Positions 1 through 8,069 of a stretch of DNA of 64,000 nucleotides are shown piece by piece (within the stretch, counting starts at the first letter, position 1; each line of letters starts with the position of its first letter). The notes under the pieces were generated by a model, which saw nothing but the letters and a program-made list of their open reading frames with translations, had not been told where the DNA came from and did not search any database. The translations under genes were made by a program, and so were the position numbers. The stretch is from REEB52 sp964626905 (GTDB lineage Bacteria > Chlamydiota > Chlamydiia > Chlamydiales > SM23-39): NCBI GenBank assembly GCA_964626905.1, contig CAZVHA010000004.1, positions 1-64,000 on the forward strand. Reading direction: 5' to 3'.

Positions 1-44
1 TTGCATAAATCGCCGAAGCCCCAACAGACTTAAGTAAATATTTT

Positions 45-180
45 ACCACCGAGCTTCGTACTGGGGCCCCAGAGACATCTACAAATAACCCGTGGTTATT
101 TAGAAGCTCACCGAAAGCTCCGAGGCGCGAGAGACGCGCATTCTTCCCTTTTTCTCGGCGCGCTCGGTGTGCTCGGTGGT
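45..180. repeat. Imperfect inverted repeat at the window start
   Basis: A 10-base arm accaccgagc (45-54) is matched by its exact reverse complement gctcggtggt (171-180). Between them lie further GC-rich blocks that can pair, such as ctcaccgaaag...ctccgaggcgcg and ctcggcgcgctcggtg. No convincing gene is seen in bases 1-245. The cac-cgag-cac-cgag pattern resembles dispersed short repeats found near gene ends in many genomes. It lies just downstream of the gene at 246-986 and may also act as its terminator. The element boundaries are uncertain. Confidence 0.45.
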
Positions 181-245
181 TATTAATTTTCTTGCTGTCA
201 ATGACTTATATATGTGCAGGAATTATGCAACAAAGCCACTCCAAC

Positions 246-986
246 TTATAAATTTTCCCCCTTGATGTTTGGGACCACCTCAGTTTTTCTCTCTATGGCA
301 AGGAACACATGGATCCATCGGAGTGTCAGCCCTCGGCTCACATACTTTACCGATTCGTAAGGTGGCCCCGGGTAAAATTGATATCCATATCCGCGATTTT
401 CCAATACTAGAGCGCAGACACATTGTTCTAAAATGTCATCGACGCTTTTTTGGATGAATAAATCGCGCTCTTTATAACTCTCTTTTCCCTTTAGAGTATA
501 AAGACTTGCTCCATCTGAAAATAGAAGCTGCTGGAATACGCGATCTTTCTGGAACAGATGGGCAATTTTTCTCTTAAAGAGAGGATAATCTGGATCATTC
601 CAGATAGCATCATGCCAGTATAACAGCTCGCACCCTTCAAAGTATTCTTGATACCGTATAGCCAGCTGTTTTGCCGCCCGAATCGAGTGATTCAAACCCC
701 CTAAAGGATCTTTTAAACGATCTACTTGAATGTGAGCCGCATCCGCTAAAAGCACAGAGATTTTCCCTCGAACGTTTCCTTTGATCGTCGATATCAATGC
801 GTTCATCTTTAGATCCCCCCCTCTCCCGTCATGAAATGCAGAATGAACGCTGATAAGAATAATGACGGAGGAAGTGGTTTCTACCCACTCTAACTCCTTG
901 GTCTTAAAGGCAATCCTCCCACGCATGATTCGATTTGATTCATAATAATTTGCAGAAAAATTTTTTCTTAATTTATAAACCGTCAT
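246..986 (-). CDS. Putative tRNA-dependent cyclodipeptide synthase (XYP-like)
   Basis: Cyclodipeptide synthases take two aminoacyl-tRNAs and make a cyclic dipeptide. The 246-residue length fits the family. Residues 42-55 (IILISVHSAFHDGR) resemble the S-V-G-x-x-x-H-E-G stretch that carries the catalytic serine in the XYP subfamily, which would make Ser46 the nucleophile. A W-H-D block near 124 followed by a hydrophobic helix, the ILEQC segment with Glu187, and the F-Y-P-G motif (Tyr205-Pro206) match later family landmarks. One oddity is that the tyrosine expected four residues before the conserved glutamate is Asp183. The gene is divergent from a LuxR-type regulator. Its A+T content is higher than that of neighbouring core genes, and its ribosome binding site is weak. 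The assignment comes from remembered motifs only. Confidence 0.6.
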   Translation of the reverse strand: MTVYKLRKNFSANYYESNRIMRGRIAFKTKELEWVETTSSVIILISVHSAFHDGRGGDLKMNALISTIKGNVRGKISVLLADAAHIQVDRLKDPLGGLNHSIRAAKQLAIRYQEYFEGCELLYWHDAIWNDPDYPLFKRKIAHLFQKDRVFQQLLFSDGASLYTLKGKESYKERDLFIQKSVDDILEQCVCALVLENRGYGYQFYPGPPYESVKYVSRGLTLRWIHVFLAIERKTEVVPNIKGENL

Positions 987-1061
987 AATAAAACTGATTT
1001 TTTATTTCAGTCATTATGCGAAGTTCTCAGTCGTCTAAATAGTTGGTTAAGTCACTTTTGT

Positions 1062-1080
1062 TAGAGTATTTAATACTCTA
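1062..1080. promoter_or_regulatory. 19-bp perfect palindrome, candidate operator
   Basis: The sequence tagagtatt-t-aatactcta has two perfect 9-base arms around a single base. It sits in the 132-bp gap between the divergent cyclodipeptide-synthase-like gene and the LuxR-type gene, ending 38 bases before the latter's start codon. LuxR-family proteins bind inverted repeats of about this length as dimers, so it is a plausible operator for autoregulation and/or control of both genes. Binding is inferred, not shown. Confidence 0.5.
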
Positions 1081-1118
1081 TGAATAGAGCTTGAATAACT
1101 TGAACCTAGAAGAGTAAA

Positions 1119-1967
1119 ATGGCAGGCATGGATCCTTTTTTTGAGATGATGAGAAAAGTTCAGTCTACTCACTATTTTGATCAGATGAGGCGTTTTGCAA
1201 TGCCCTTGTCGGATCATTTTGGGGTCAATCATTTTTGGTATTATAAAATTTCCAATGCGGGAAGCTATGCGTATATGGGGACGCATGCCTCTTGGAGCGA
1301 ATTTTGTTTTGGCAATCAGCTTGTGAATCATTTCCCCTGTTTGCGCCATCCTAAAGCGCTAAGAAGCGGGATTAGTTTGATGAGAGCGGAAGGGAATGAA
1401 AAATTTGCCCAAGTTCAGCAAGCAGCATGGGATCGTTTTCGGATCCATTTTATTCTGAATTTATTTGAAAAATCTGATGATGGGATTGAAGCGTTTGGTT
1501 TTGGAGCCCGTTTCAATGACCCAATCGCGGAAGAGCGGTTGCTCAATGAGCTCCCCCTTTTGCGCTATTTTATTAAAGTGTTTCGGGAGAAACACTCGAA
1601 ACTATTTCAAATCTTGGGAGAGAATCAGGTGGATCTCTCTTCTCACATGGGGACTTGTTTTTATGAGAAACCCAAACAAATCTTTCTTCCGAGTGACAGA
1701 GACCTCTTCTTAAAAAAGCTGGGATGCGAATCGTTTTTTTTGTTGAGCTCTAGAGAAAAAGAGATTCTCAAATACCTTGCTAATGGCTACCCGGCATCTT
1801 TCATCAAAGATGAACTGCACTTAGGGGTTCGCACGATTGAGAATTATCTCGTTGCGATTAAAATAAAACTCTCTTGCAATTCGAAAGTGGAGCTGATTCA
1901 CAAAGCCAAAGAAATTGCAGCAACGGGTTTTTTCGACCCACATTTCAACAGCGATGGTTATTATTAA
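1119..1967 (+). CDS. LuxR-family transcriptional regulator (C-terminal HTH)
   Basis: The protein has 282 residues. The C-terminal region (about 205-265) is a typical LuxR/GerE helix-turn-helix: it starts LSSREKEILKYLANG and continues with a recognition-helix region V-R-T-I-E-N-Y. The N-terminal 200 residues contain an F-W-Y-Y-K-I segment reminiscent of the start of autoinducer-type sensor domains, but I cannot assign a ligand. The start ATG is preceded by agaagag. It is divergent from the cyclodipeptide-synthase-like gene, with a 19-bp palindrome between them. No LuxI-type synthase is visible, so this would be a LuxR 'solo'. A role in responding to host signals or cyclic dipeptides is inference. 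Confidence 0.85.
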   Translation: MAGMDPFFEMMRKVQSTHYFDQMRRFAMPLSDHFGVNHFWYYKISNAGSYAYMGTHASWSEFCFGNQLVNHFPCLRHPKALRSGISLMRAEGNEKFAQVQQAAWDRFRIHFILNLFEKSDDGIEAFGFGARFNDPIAEERLLNELPLLRYFIKVFREKHSKLFQILGENQVDLSSHMGTCFYEKPKQIFLPSDRDLFLKKLGCESFFLLSSREKEILKYLANGYPASFIKDELHLGVRTIENYLVAIKIKLSCNSKVELIHKAKEIAATGFFDPHFNSDGYY

Positions 1968-2018
1968 CCGGGGCGGTAAAAAGGTGACAAAAGGAACAAG
2001 TTTTTAAACAGATCCTCA

Positions 2019-2756
2019 TTACTGATTTTCTCGAAATTCATACAACTCGATGGTGATGAAATCGAAGGCCTCGTCTCCCAATTTATGCAATAGGGTTGTC
2101 TTCCAATTGTACTCATTTGCCCATTTATGCATCAGTTCGATATCGCCATGGGTTGTCGAATAGCCGAGGAGCAAGCGCCCATTGGGTTTGAGATAATTCT
2201 TTCCCTCTTTCAAATAGCGATGCAATAGATCGTGTTCTGGATCAAAAAGGCTCCTTGCCAATGGAGTTAGATCTGTAACTTTACAATTTCTATGGCAAAA
2301 GGGGATGTTGAAAAAGATCAGATCAAAAGCCGAGTTTGCGCCCAAAGGTTGAAACAGGTCGCCCTGCAGGGCGATGAGGCGATTTTCAACTCCGTGTAAT
2401 TTTGCATTTTCAAGAGTATTGGCTACTGCATCGGGATTGATATCAATGGCAACGACTTCTGCGCCCTTAATCGCAGCCAAAACAGAAAAAACTCCTGTCC
2501 CCGAACCGATTTCCAAAAAGCGCTCTCCCTCTCGTATGGCAATGTCTGCTTGCTTGCTGGCTCCCGGAAATATGACGGGAGAATAGATATTGGGATATCC
2601 GACAAACCGTTTGCCGCGGAATTCAAAGGAGTACTTTTGATCAATGCTCGCATTTTGCGCGAGGAGTTGATCGGCAACGACCAGTTTGCCGGGTTTCTCG
2701 ACTGCACCGTTTAGTACGATCGAGTAGATGCTAAAAACAGCCAGTAAAACACGCAT
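2019..2756 (-). CDS. SAM-dependent methyltransferase with N-terminal signal-like segment
   Basis: The protein has 245 residues. The class I methyltransferase motif I (FLEIGSGTGVFSVLAA) is near residue 80, followed by the acidic D-I-N-P loop, and motif IV reads FDLIFFNIPF. The N-I-P-F tetrapeptide resembles the (N/D)-P-P-(Y/F) motif of methyltransferases that modify glutamine, adenine or cytosine. The first 18 residues (MRVLLAVFSIYSIVLNGA) look like a signal peptide, which is odd for an enzyme needing SAM. The start is well supported by aaaggaggcgaat just upstream. The substrate is unknown; a HemK/PrmA-like protein methyltransferase is possible. Confidence 0.75.
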   Translation of the reverse strand: MRVLLAVFSIYSIVLNGAVEKPGKLVVADQLLAQNASIDQKYSFEFRGKRFVGYPNIYSPVIFPGASKQADIAIREGERFLEIGSGTGVFSVLAAIKGAEVVAIDINPDAVANTLENAKLHGVENRLIALQGDLFQPLGANSAFDLIFFNIPFCHRNCKVTDLTPLARSLFDPEHDLLHRYLKEGKNYLKPNGRLLLGYSTTHGDIELMHKWANEYNWKTTLLHKLGDEAFDFITIELYEFRENQ

Positions 2757-2852
2757 ATTCGCCTCCTTTGCGAAAGGACGAGGATCATAACATTTTCAAA
2801 TGCCCTAAGCAAGCACTCCTTACCCACAAGTCTATATAGACAAGACAAAGGA

Positions 2853-3030
2853 ACATGATAACGCCACGAAGCGTGGCGAGGATAACGCCTTCGAAACGAA
2901 GGCTAATGATTTGCATGATGCAGGGAAGCCCCGCACCCCAATTAGTGGGGTTTGGGGCTTCCCCAACATGCATATCCTTAGCTCTCGCCTCGTAGCGTTA
3001 TCCTCGCCACGCTTCGTGGCGTTATCATGT
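2853..3030. repeat. Inverted-repeat element with perfect 35-bp arms
   Basis: Bases 2853-2887 and 2996-3030 are exact reverse complements over 35 bases. Each arm itself contains the palindrome gccacgaagcgtggc. A second hairpin (ggaagcccc 2924-2932, ggggcttcc 2954-2962) lies between the arms. The element fills most of the 380-bp gap 2757-3136, which otherwise shows only an AT-rich promoter-like segment (tatataat near 3123) in front of the next gene. The structure resembles a non-autonomous miniature element or a large double terminator. No transposase is nearby, and short reading frames inside it are not credible genes. Confidence 0.75.
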
Positions 3031-3136
3031 TTTTTGGTTTAGCGAAATACTTGTGGATAAAGATCAGGAATAAAGGCTTTATTTTCGGGATATTTAGAGG
3101 TTCAAAAATTTCAGAAAAAAGTATATAATTTTTGTA

Positions 3137-4033
3137 ATGATAAATTATTATTCATATGATTCAAGATTAAATGACACCGGAAGACTCCTCGATAAACTTG
3201 AGGGGCAACTCAAAAAAGACAAAGTGTGCTGTCTCGGCTGTTCTGAATTAATCCCAAAAATAAGTATGAATGTGATCCTGTTGGTTGCAACATGCAAACC
3301 CAAAATCTCCCGAAAATATCTGAAAAAACTGACAATCACATATGGGAGATGGGCTAGGATATGTAATAGGCATTTTCCGAATATCCCAGATTTGTGTTCA
3401 AAAAGCGACCAGATCAATCCAGGGAGATTTGGAAAAAAAATGCTTGAGTGCTGGCCTAATATAGCCACTCTTGCCATTGGAAGTTATTTAGATCCAGAGT
3501 TCGCAATGGGGGCTGCAGCTGGGCTTTTGACCCTTTCTACCGGCGTCCTGATTGGGGGTGGGCTAGAGAAATTAGGGGTGGTACCCAAAGAAAAGAGAAG
3601 TAAATATCTAGACGAACTCGCACAAAGCCCTATTCTAGCAGGTTTATTTGCACCGATAGTGGAAGAAGTTTGGTGCCGTGGAATTCTGCAGAATATTATA
3701 GGGACTGTTCCTGCAGCTGTATCGTTTGGGCTTATGCATTTGAGGAATGATCACGCGAGCGCTAAAATTCAGGCTTTTGTGGCTACTTTCATGGGATTTA
3801 TCCTCGGGGAAGTGTATGAAAACTTCGGTCTTTTGGCCTGCAGCGCAACTCACATGATGAATAATTCGGTTGCTGTTTTAGCTTCAAAATTTACCTCCCT
3901 CAATTGCGATGAGCGCCCTATTTATCCCGATAAACCGTTTACACCAAAAGAAGTCAAAGAGATCGCTTCGAAAATGCAAGAATCTCTTCGGTTGAAAAAT
4001 AGATCTCTTTTAGGATACCATTCTCGACGTTGA
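3137..4033 (+). CDS. CPBP-family intramembrane metalloprotease
   Basis: The protein has 298 residues. The C-terminal half carries the CPBP (CAAX protease/bacteriocin-processing, 'Abi') motifs: E-E-V-W-C-R near residue 176, then F-G-L-M-H, then T-H-M-M-N-N. Together these form the expected glutamate/histidine/asparagine metal site inside membrane helices. The N-terminal 110 residues are soluble-looking, with several cysteines, and I do not recognise them. Family members cleave within membranes, and in bacteria they often process peptides or give self-immunity. The gene lies 18 bases upstream of the glycosyltransferase at 4052, so co-transcription is possible. The substrate is unknown. Confidence 0.8.
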   Translation: MINYYSYDSRLNDTGRLLDKLEGQLKKDKVCCLGCSELIPKISMNVILLVATCKPKISRKYLKKLTITYGRWARICNRHFPNIPDLCSKSDQINPGRFGKKMLECWPNIATLAIGSYLDPEFAMGAAAGLLTLSTGVLIGGGLEKLGVVPKEKRSKYLDELAQSPILAGLFAPIVEEVWCRGILQNIIGTVPAAVSFGLMHLRNDHASAKIQAFVATFMGFILGEVYENFGLLACSATHMMNNSVAVLASKFTSLNCDERPIYPDKPFTPKEVKEIASKMQESLRLKNRSLLGYHSRR

Positions 4034-4051
4034 GAAAATCAAAGCATTAGG

Positions 4052-5287
4052 ATGACTCTTTCGATCCAGCGCAGTTTGTGGAAGGTTACTTTTGTCACTC
4101 TTGCTATTGGAACCCTTTTCTTTGCTCGAGAAAAATGGCGTTTGCGAAGGGAGTATTTGCATGAAGAGACGGTCCTTCGCCACGTAAAACCAGTCCCCTT
4201 TTTAAAAAAAGAACCTGCCCCTTGGATGCTTGCGCAGATCGAAGAGGATTTCCGAGGGATTGGGGCGATCTCTCCTGCCGATATTGACGCCGCTTTTGCA
4301 AAAATTGCACACCTTGTTCCTAGAGTGGTGCGCTACCGGATTGTCGATGGCGAGCTCTACCGCTATTTTGTCGAACAAGAACCGATCTCGCTAGCCGATA
4401 ACGGCACCGAAAAGGCGATCAAAACCATTTTGGAAAAATCGAAACTCCCCAATATGGATTTCATCATCTCTTATTTCGACGCCTACCCATTTGCCGATGT
4501 AGAGTTGAACGTTCCCATTTTCGTCTCTGCAAAATTGGACGGCACTCTCAATGCCCCATTAATTCCCGATTGGAGATCCATCGGCCATTGGTGGATGTCC
4601 GATATTAAGGCGATCCTAAAAGCGCGAACCCCTTGGGAAAAAAAACGGCCCTTCGCCCTGTGGCGCGGAGGCCCCACTAAACTCTTGCGCTATACCCTTT
4701 GCCAATTATCGCTCGATCACCCAATGTGCTTGGACGCTCGCTTCAGCAGTCACCCCGAAGAGCCCTCTTTGCGAAAAACAATCGAAGCAAGAGGGTTTTT
4801 GGGACCAAGATGTTCTTGGGAAGAATTTTTGGGGTGCAAATACCTCCCTTATGTCGACGGAGTCATGTGCGCTGCCCCCGCCCTGCAGTGGAGACTTCTA
4901 TCGGGTTCCCTCACATTCAAACCCGACTCAAAAGAAATCCAATGGTTCTACCGTCCCCTTCGCCCCTACATCCATTATGTCCCCGTGAACGGTGACTTGA
5001 GCAATCTCATCGAAAAGATAGAGTGGGCAAAATCAGACGATGATGCGTGCAAAATTATTGCTGAAAATGCGCTGAAGTTTGCCGAGGAAAACCTCATGTA
5101 CGCAGATGTTCTCAACTACTTTTCTTTTGTTTTGAAAAAGTACGGCTCTTGCCAAAAGTCTTTCGCAAAATCGATGAAAAAAGAGATCGAACACAACCCC
5201 CAATGGGTGAATATTCAGTCTCGTCAAACCTTGCGCAAGAAAACTCTTGGGCTTTTTGTCCCTCATTCGACTCCTGCCGATCTTTGA
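4052..5287 (+). CDS. CAP10-type glycosyltransferase (Glyco_transf_90)
   Basis: The 411-residue protein has one N-terminal membrane segment (about residues 10-25). The distal half matches the CAP10/KDELC/Rumi glycosyltransferase family: F-A-L-W-R-G-G followed by R-Y, then Y-L-P-Y-V-D-G (the 'DG' loop), the L-L-S-G-S-L-T-F-K segment, the HYVPV block near 310, and a final F-A-E-E-N-L helix. Known relatives transfer xylose or glucose to proteins or polysaccharides, including in fungal capsule formation and in some bacterial envelope clusters. The next gene is a WcaJ-type sugar transferase on the same strand, so a shared role in envelope glycan assembly is likely. The acceptor is unknown. Confidence 0.8.
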   Translation: MTLSIQRSLWKVTFVTLAIGTLFFAREKWRLRREYLHEETVLRHVKPVPFLKKEPAPWMLAQIEEDFRGIGAISPADIDAAFAKIAHLVPRVVRYRIVDGELYRYFVEQEPISLADNGTEKAIKTILEKSKLPNMDFIISYFDAYPFADVELNVPIFVSAKLDGTLNAPLIPDWRSIGHWWMSDIKAILKARTPWEKKRPFALWRGGPTKLLRYTLCQLSLDHPMCLDARFSSHPEEPSLRKTIEARGFLGPRCSWEEFLGCKYLPYVDGVMCAAPALQWRLLSGSLTFKPDSKEIQWFYRPLRPYIHYVPVNGDLSNLIEKIEWAKSDDDACKIIAENALKFAEENLMYADVLNYFSFVLKKYGSCQKSFAKSMKKEIEHNPQWVNIQSRQTLRKKTLGLFVPHSTPADL

Positions 5288-5329
5288 TCTAACCATTTTC
5301 TCTCATTGCAAAGCAGAGCTTTTTTGGAT

Positions 5330-5953
5330 ATGATCTGCACCAAAACCATGGCAAAGCGCATTTTCGATATCGCATTCAGCCTCCTCATCTTAACGCTTGC
5401 TGCCCCTTTCTTCCTCCTTTGCCTCTTCGCCGTCAAATGCTCCTCAAAGGGGCCCATCTTCTACGCCCACCCAAGAGTCGGTTGCAAAGGAAAAACCTTC
5501 GGCTGTCTCAAATTCCGCACCATGTACCAAAACGCCGACTCGATCCTCAAACCCCTCCTCGCCTCCAACCCCGCCCTCAACACCGAATGGAATACCTACT
5601 TCAAACTCAAAGTCGACCCCCGCATCACCCCCATCGGAAAATTCTTGAGAAAAACCTCCCTCGACGAACTCCCCCAGTTCTGGAATGTCCTCAAAGGCCA
5701 TATGAGTATCGTCGGCCCACGCCCACTCACCGAATACGAAGTGACCCACTACGTCAAAGAAAAAGCCCCAACCATCCTCTCCGTCAAACCCGGCCTCACC
5801 ACCCTCTGGATCACCCAAGGGAGAAATAGCCTCTCCCTCGAAGAACGGATCTCCTTAGAAGAATACTACGTACACCATAGAACCTTTTGGCTCGATTGTA
5901 AGCTCATCTTTAAAACAATTGTTTTAATGTTGTTCCCGAAAGGGGCTTATTAA
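5330..5953 (+). CDS. Undecaprenyl-phosphate sugar-1-phosphate transferase (WcaJ/PglC-like)
   Basis: This is a bacterial sugar transferase (PF02397 type). A membrane segment at the N-terminus follows K-R-I-F-D-I and is followed by G-P-I-F-Y-A-H-P-R-V-G, the K-F-R-T-M signature, a D-P-R-I-T-P-I-G-K-F-L-R block with S-L-D-E-L-P-Q, and V-G-P-R-P. It would load the first sugar phosphate of an O-antigen- or glycan-like chain onto the lipid carrier at the inner membrane. At about 200 residues it is the short catalytic-core form. The start is uncertain: ATG at 5330 or 5348. The codon usage here is unusually C-rich (many ccc/ctc codons), which produces long spurious frames on both strands. Confidence 0.88.
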   Translation: MICTKTMAKRIFDIAFSLLILTLAAPFFLLCLFAVKCSSKGPIFYAHPRVGCKGKTFGCLKFRTMYQNADSILKPLLASNPALNTEWNTYFKLKVDPRITPIGKFLRKTSLDELPQFWNVLKGHMSIVGPRPLTEYEVTHYVKEKAPTILSVKPGLTTLWITQGRNSLSLEERISLEEYYVHHRTFWLDCKLIFKTIVLMLFPKGAY

Positions 5954-5991
5954 TATTGATTTGTTGTATTTAATTGTGTATAATTACGCAG

Positions 5992-6231
5992 ATGATTCAA
6001 CAAACGCAAAACTCAAATGCCGTCTCAAAGAATGAGACCCCTCCTCCACCCCCCAAGACGAATAAGGTGATCTTAGGGGCTCTCTCCGCCATCTTCTTCT
6101 TCGGGATGCTCATCTCCTATCTCATTGGCCTCCCTTGGTTTGCAACTCTCTTCTTCTTCGTCGCCGCCCTCGTCCCTCTCTATACAATGGGTAGGGTCCG
6201 AGACCACAAAGTCGGCCGAATTCAAGTTTAA
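5992..6231 (+). CDS. Small hypothetical membrane protein
   Basis: The 79-residue protein has a polar, proline-rich N-terminus (T-P-P-P-P-P-K around residues 16-24) and two closely spaced hydrophobic helices separated by a short G-L-P-W turn, ending in a basic tail. ATG at 5992 is preferred over an upstream TTG at 5974. The bilobed hydrophobic hairpin resembles a minimal chlamydial Inc-like layout, but it is too short and generic for a function. The spacer from the previous gene is about 38 bases. Confidence 0.6.
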   Translation: MIQQTQNSNAVSKNETPPPPPKTNKVILGALSAIFFFGMLISYLIGLPWFATLFFFVAALVPLYTMGRVRDHKVGRIQV

Positions 6232-6365
6232 TTAAACTAAGTAGTTGTAGTTTAATGTAGTTAATTGTTTTCTTTTATAAATAATTGTAATTAAAATATT
6301 TTCTGATACAATAAGGCGTAAGAGCGCATTTGTTGCCAGCTCGCCAGGCGAAAAAGGAGAAAACA

Positions 6366-7328
6366 ATGTCTGATAGTCAAGAAATCGAGGTAAACCAAAG
6401 GGTAAAACCTGCGGCAGCCCCTCTAAAAGCGGGGGAGGTTAGCGGGGGAAACCCAATGACACAAAACCTAAAACGTGTCGAAACAAGTATAGAGAGCCAA
6501 AGTTACTTCCTTGGGGAAGTTCCTCAGGCTCATCTAGTTGATCCAAGCGCATTTTTGCCACTCAACTCCGATCGACTGATCGGCTCTGTCAATATGGGGG
6601 AAAAATTGCTCTACGAAGTCGGCATCTTAATTGAAGAGGAAGTCGCTTCGATCCAAAAACAACAAAAGAGAATCACATTCTGGGAAGACCGAATTGAGAA
6701 AAATAAAGCTCTTATTCGGAAAAATGAGCTCCAAATCAAACAGAATGTCACTGATGCTCTTTATGATAAGAAGAATCGAGACTACTGGTTCGGCAGAGCC
6801 GAAGAGGTAGAAACTGATTATACTCATGCCGAAGTCGCCAGTCGCCAGCAAGACTGGGCTTGGTTGATCAAAAAGTATGGCTTGAAAAACCCAGATGGTT
6901 CAGAGATCAATTCGAAAAACATCTGCGTCGAAGAGCTCTGCAATGGAGAGACCAAAAATCTCACCGCTGAGTACCGATCTACCGGAAATAAGTACGAAAA
7001 TGCGAGAAAAGACAAAGAAATGGAAAACAACCGCCTCGTTCAAGAAAACTCGAAGTTGTTGAATTCCAATGATGTGCTCCAAGGGTACATCGCTGAGGTC
7101 TATTCAAATGAGGTAGAGCCTCTACAGGATGGAATTTTGCTCTTGAAGGAGTTTGGTCAAAAACTAAAATCCTTAGGCCAAGATGCAGCAGCAACTTATG
7201 GTCAAATGAGAGCTTGGGCTGAACCCTTCTTGAATGAGTTCATTAAGGCGAACCCACGCGTTCCGCAGCTCATTGTCATCCATTTCCGTAAACTGACTTC
7301 CATTCCGCTTCCGCCAGAATATTGCTAG
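6366..7328 (+). CDS. Hypothetical coiled-coil protein
   Basis: The protein has 320 residues and the start ATG is supported by aaaaaggagaaaaca. From about residue 85 to 250 it is rich in charged and glutamine/asparagine residues with heptad-like spacing (for example the E-N-K-A-L-I-R-K-N-E-L-Q-I stretch), suggesting long coiled coils. No transmembrane segment or catalytic motif was seen. The N-terminus is low in complexity. The protein could be a structural or type III-secreted protein, since coiled-coil effectors are common in Chlamydiae, but nothing in the sequence proves it. A strong rho-independent terminator follows at 7346-7381. Confidence 0.75.
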   Translation: MSDSQEIEVNQRVKPAAAPLKAGEVSGGNPMTQNLKRVETSIESQSYFLGEVPQAHLVDPSAFLPLNSDRLIGSVNMGEKLLYEVGILIEEEVASIQKQQKRITFWEDRIEKNKALIRKNELQIKQNVTDALYDKKNRDYWFGRAEEVETDYTHAEVASRQQDWAWLIKKYGLKNPDGSEINSKNICVEELCNGETKNLTAEYRSTGNKYENARKDKEMENNRLVQENSKLLNSNDVLQGYIAEVYSNEVEPLQDGILLLKEFGQKLKSLGQDAAATYGQMRAWAEPFLNEFIKANPRVPQLIVIHFRKLTSIPLPPEYC

Positions 7329-7345
7329 TCTTCCACTTTTGCTCT

Positions 7346-7381
7346 TGGGCCCCGTTCTCTAAAGATGGGGCCCATTTTTTT
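7346..7381 (+). terminator. Rho-independent terminator
   Basis: Perfect 8-bp stem tgggcccc (7346-7353) / ggggccca (7367-7374), followed by a run of seven T residues. It closes the transcription unit ending with the coiled-coil gene. Confidence 0.9.
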
Positions 7382-7418
7382 CTAAGGCAAAATCTCTATT
7401 TGTGATAGTTTTTTGCTT

Positions 7419-8069
7419 ATGCAAAAACCTGTTCTCGAAGAGATGTATCGCAAACATCACCAGAAGGGGCGCCGCTATGGCTATCTCTATTGCCATGGGA
7501 ACCGGATCCCGTTTTTAAAAAAATGGATCGGAATGGGGAAAAAGGTGCTCGATTTGGGCTGTCGCGACGGAATGCTCACGCAAGGGTTTTTGGAAGGGAA
7601 TGAGGTGGTGGGTGTCGATGTCGATCGATATGCGCTCAGCCTTTGCAAAGAAAAATGGGGCATTGAAACCGCGTGGCTCGATCTCAATGTAGAGTGGCCG
7701 TGGGCTAAAGAGACATTTGATTGCATTGTCGCTTGCGAAATCGTCGAGCATCTCTTTTTTTTACACCCGTTTTTAGAAAATGTGAAAAAAACGCTCAAAC
7801 CCGGCGGACTCTTTATCGGCTCTGTCCCAAACGCCTTTCGACTCAAAAATCGGTGGAAGTTTTTGTTCGGGAATGAGTATGAGACAGACCCGACTCATGT
7901 GAGACAATTTTCCTATGATAAATTAAAAGAGGTTCTTCAGAGCTATTTTTCCCATGTTGAAATTGTCCCAATCGAGGGGAAAATTCCCCCCTTTTTCGGC
8001 GTGAGTGAAACATCTCCCAAATGGATTCAAAAACTCTTCAGTAAAGACCTTCTTTGGAAAGCAAAGTGA
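7419..8069 (+). CDS. Class I SAM-dependent methyltransferase
   Basis: The 216-residue protein contains a methyltransferase domain: motif I VLDLGCRDGMLTQGF, the acidic V-G-V-D-V-D loop at the end of strand 2, F-D-C-I-V-A-C-E-I-V-E-H (motif IV/post region), and the L-K-P-G-G-L-F-I-G-S-V motif. This is the Ubie/Methyltransf_11 type, which often acts on sugars or lipids in envelope clusters. It is followed by a convergent sulfatase-fold gene, and the two coding regions overlap by 32 bases at their 3' ends. The substrate is unknown. ATG at 7419 is chosen over an upstream TTG. Confidence 0.8.
   Translation: MQKPVLEEMYRKHHQKGRRYGYLYCHGNRIPFLKKWIGMGKKVLDLGCRDGMLTQGFLEGNEVVGVDVDRYALSLCKEKWGIETAWLDLNVEWPWAKETFDCIVACEIVEHLFFLHPFLENVKKTLKPGGLFIGSVPNAFRLKNRWKFLFGNEYETDPTHVRQFSYDKLKEVLQSYFSHVEIVPIEGKIPPFFGVSETSPKWIQKLFSKDLLWKAK

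Noticed and set aside
2785..2973. 62-codon minus-strand reading frame
   Set aside because: Lies inside the inverted-repeat element, has no ribosome binding site and no family resemblance; repeat sequence explains it.
5397..5829. Long proline/arginine-rich or glycine/glutamate-rich frames overlapping the sugar transferase on both strands
   Set aside because: Shadows of the C-rich third codon positions of the sugar transferase gene; the low-complexity composition is typical of out-of-frame reading.
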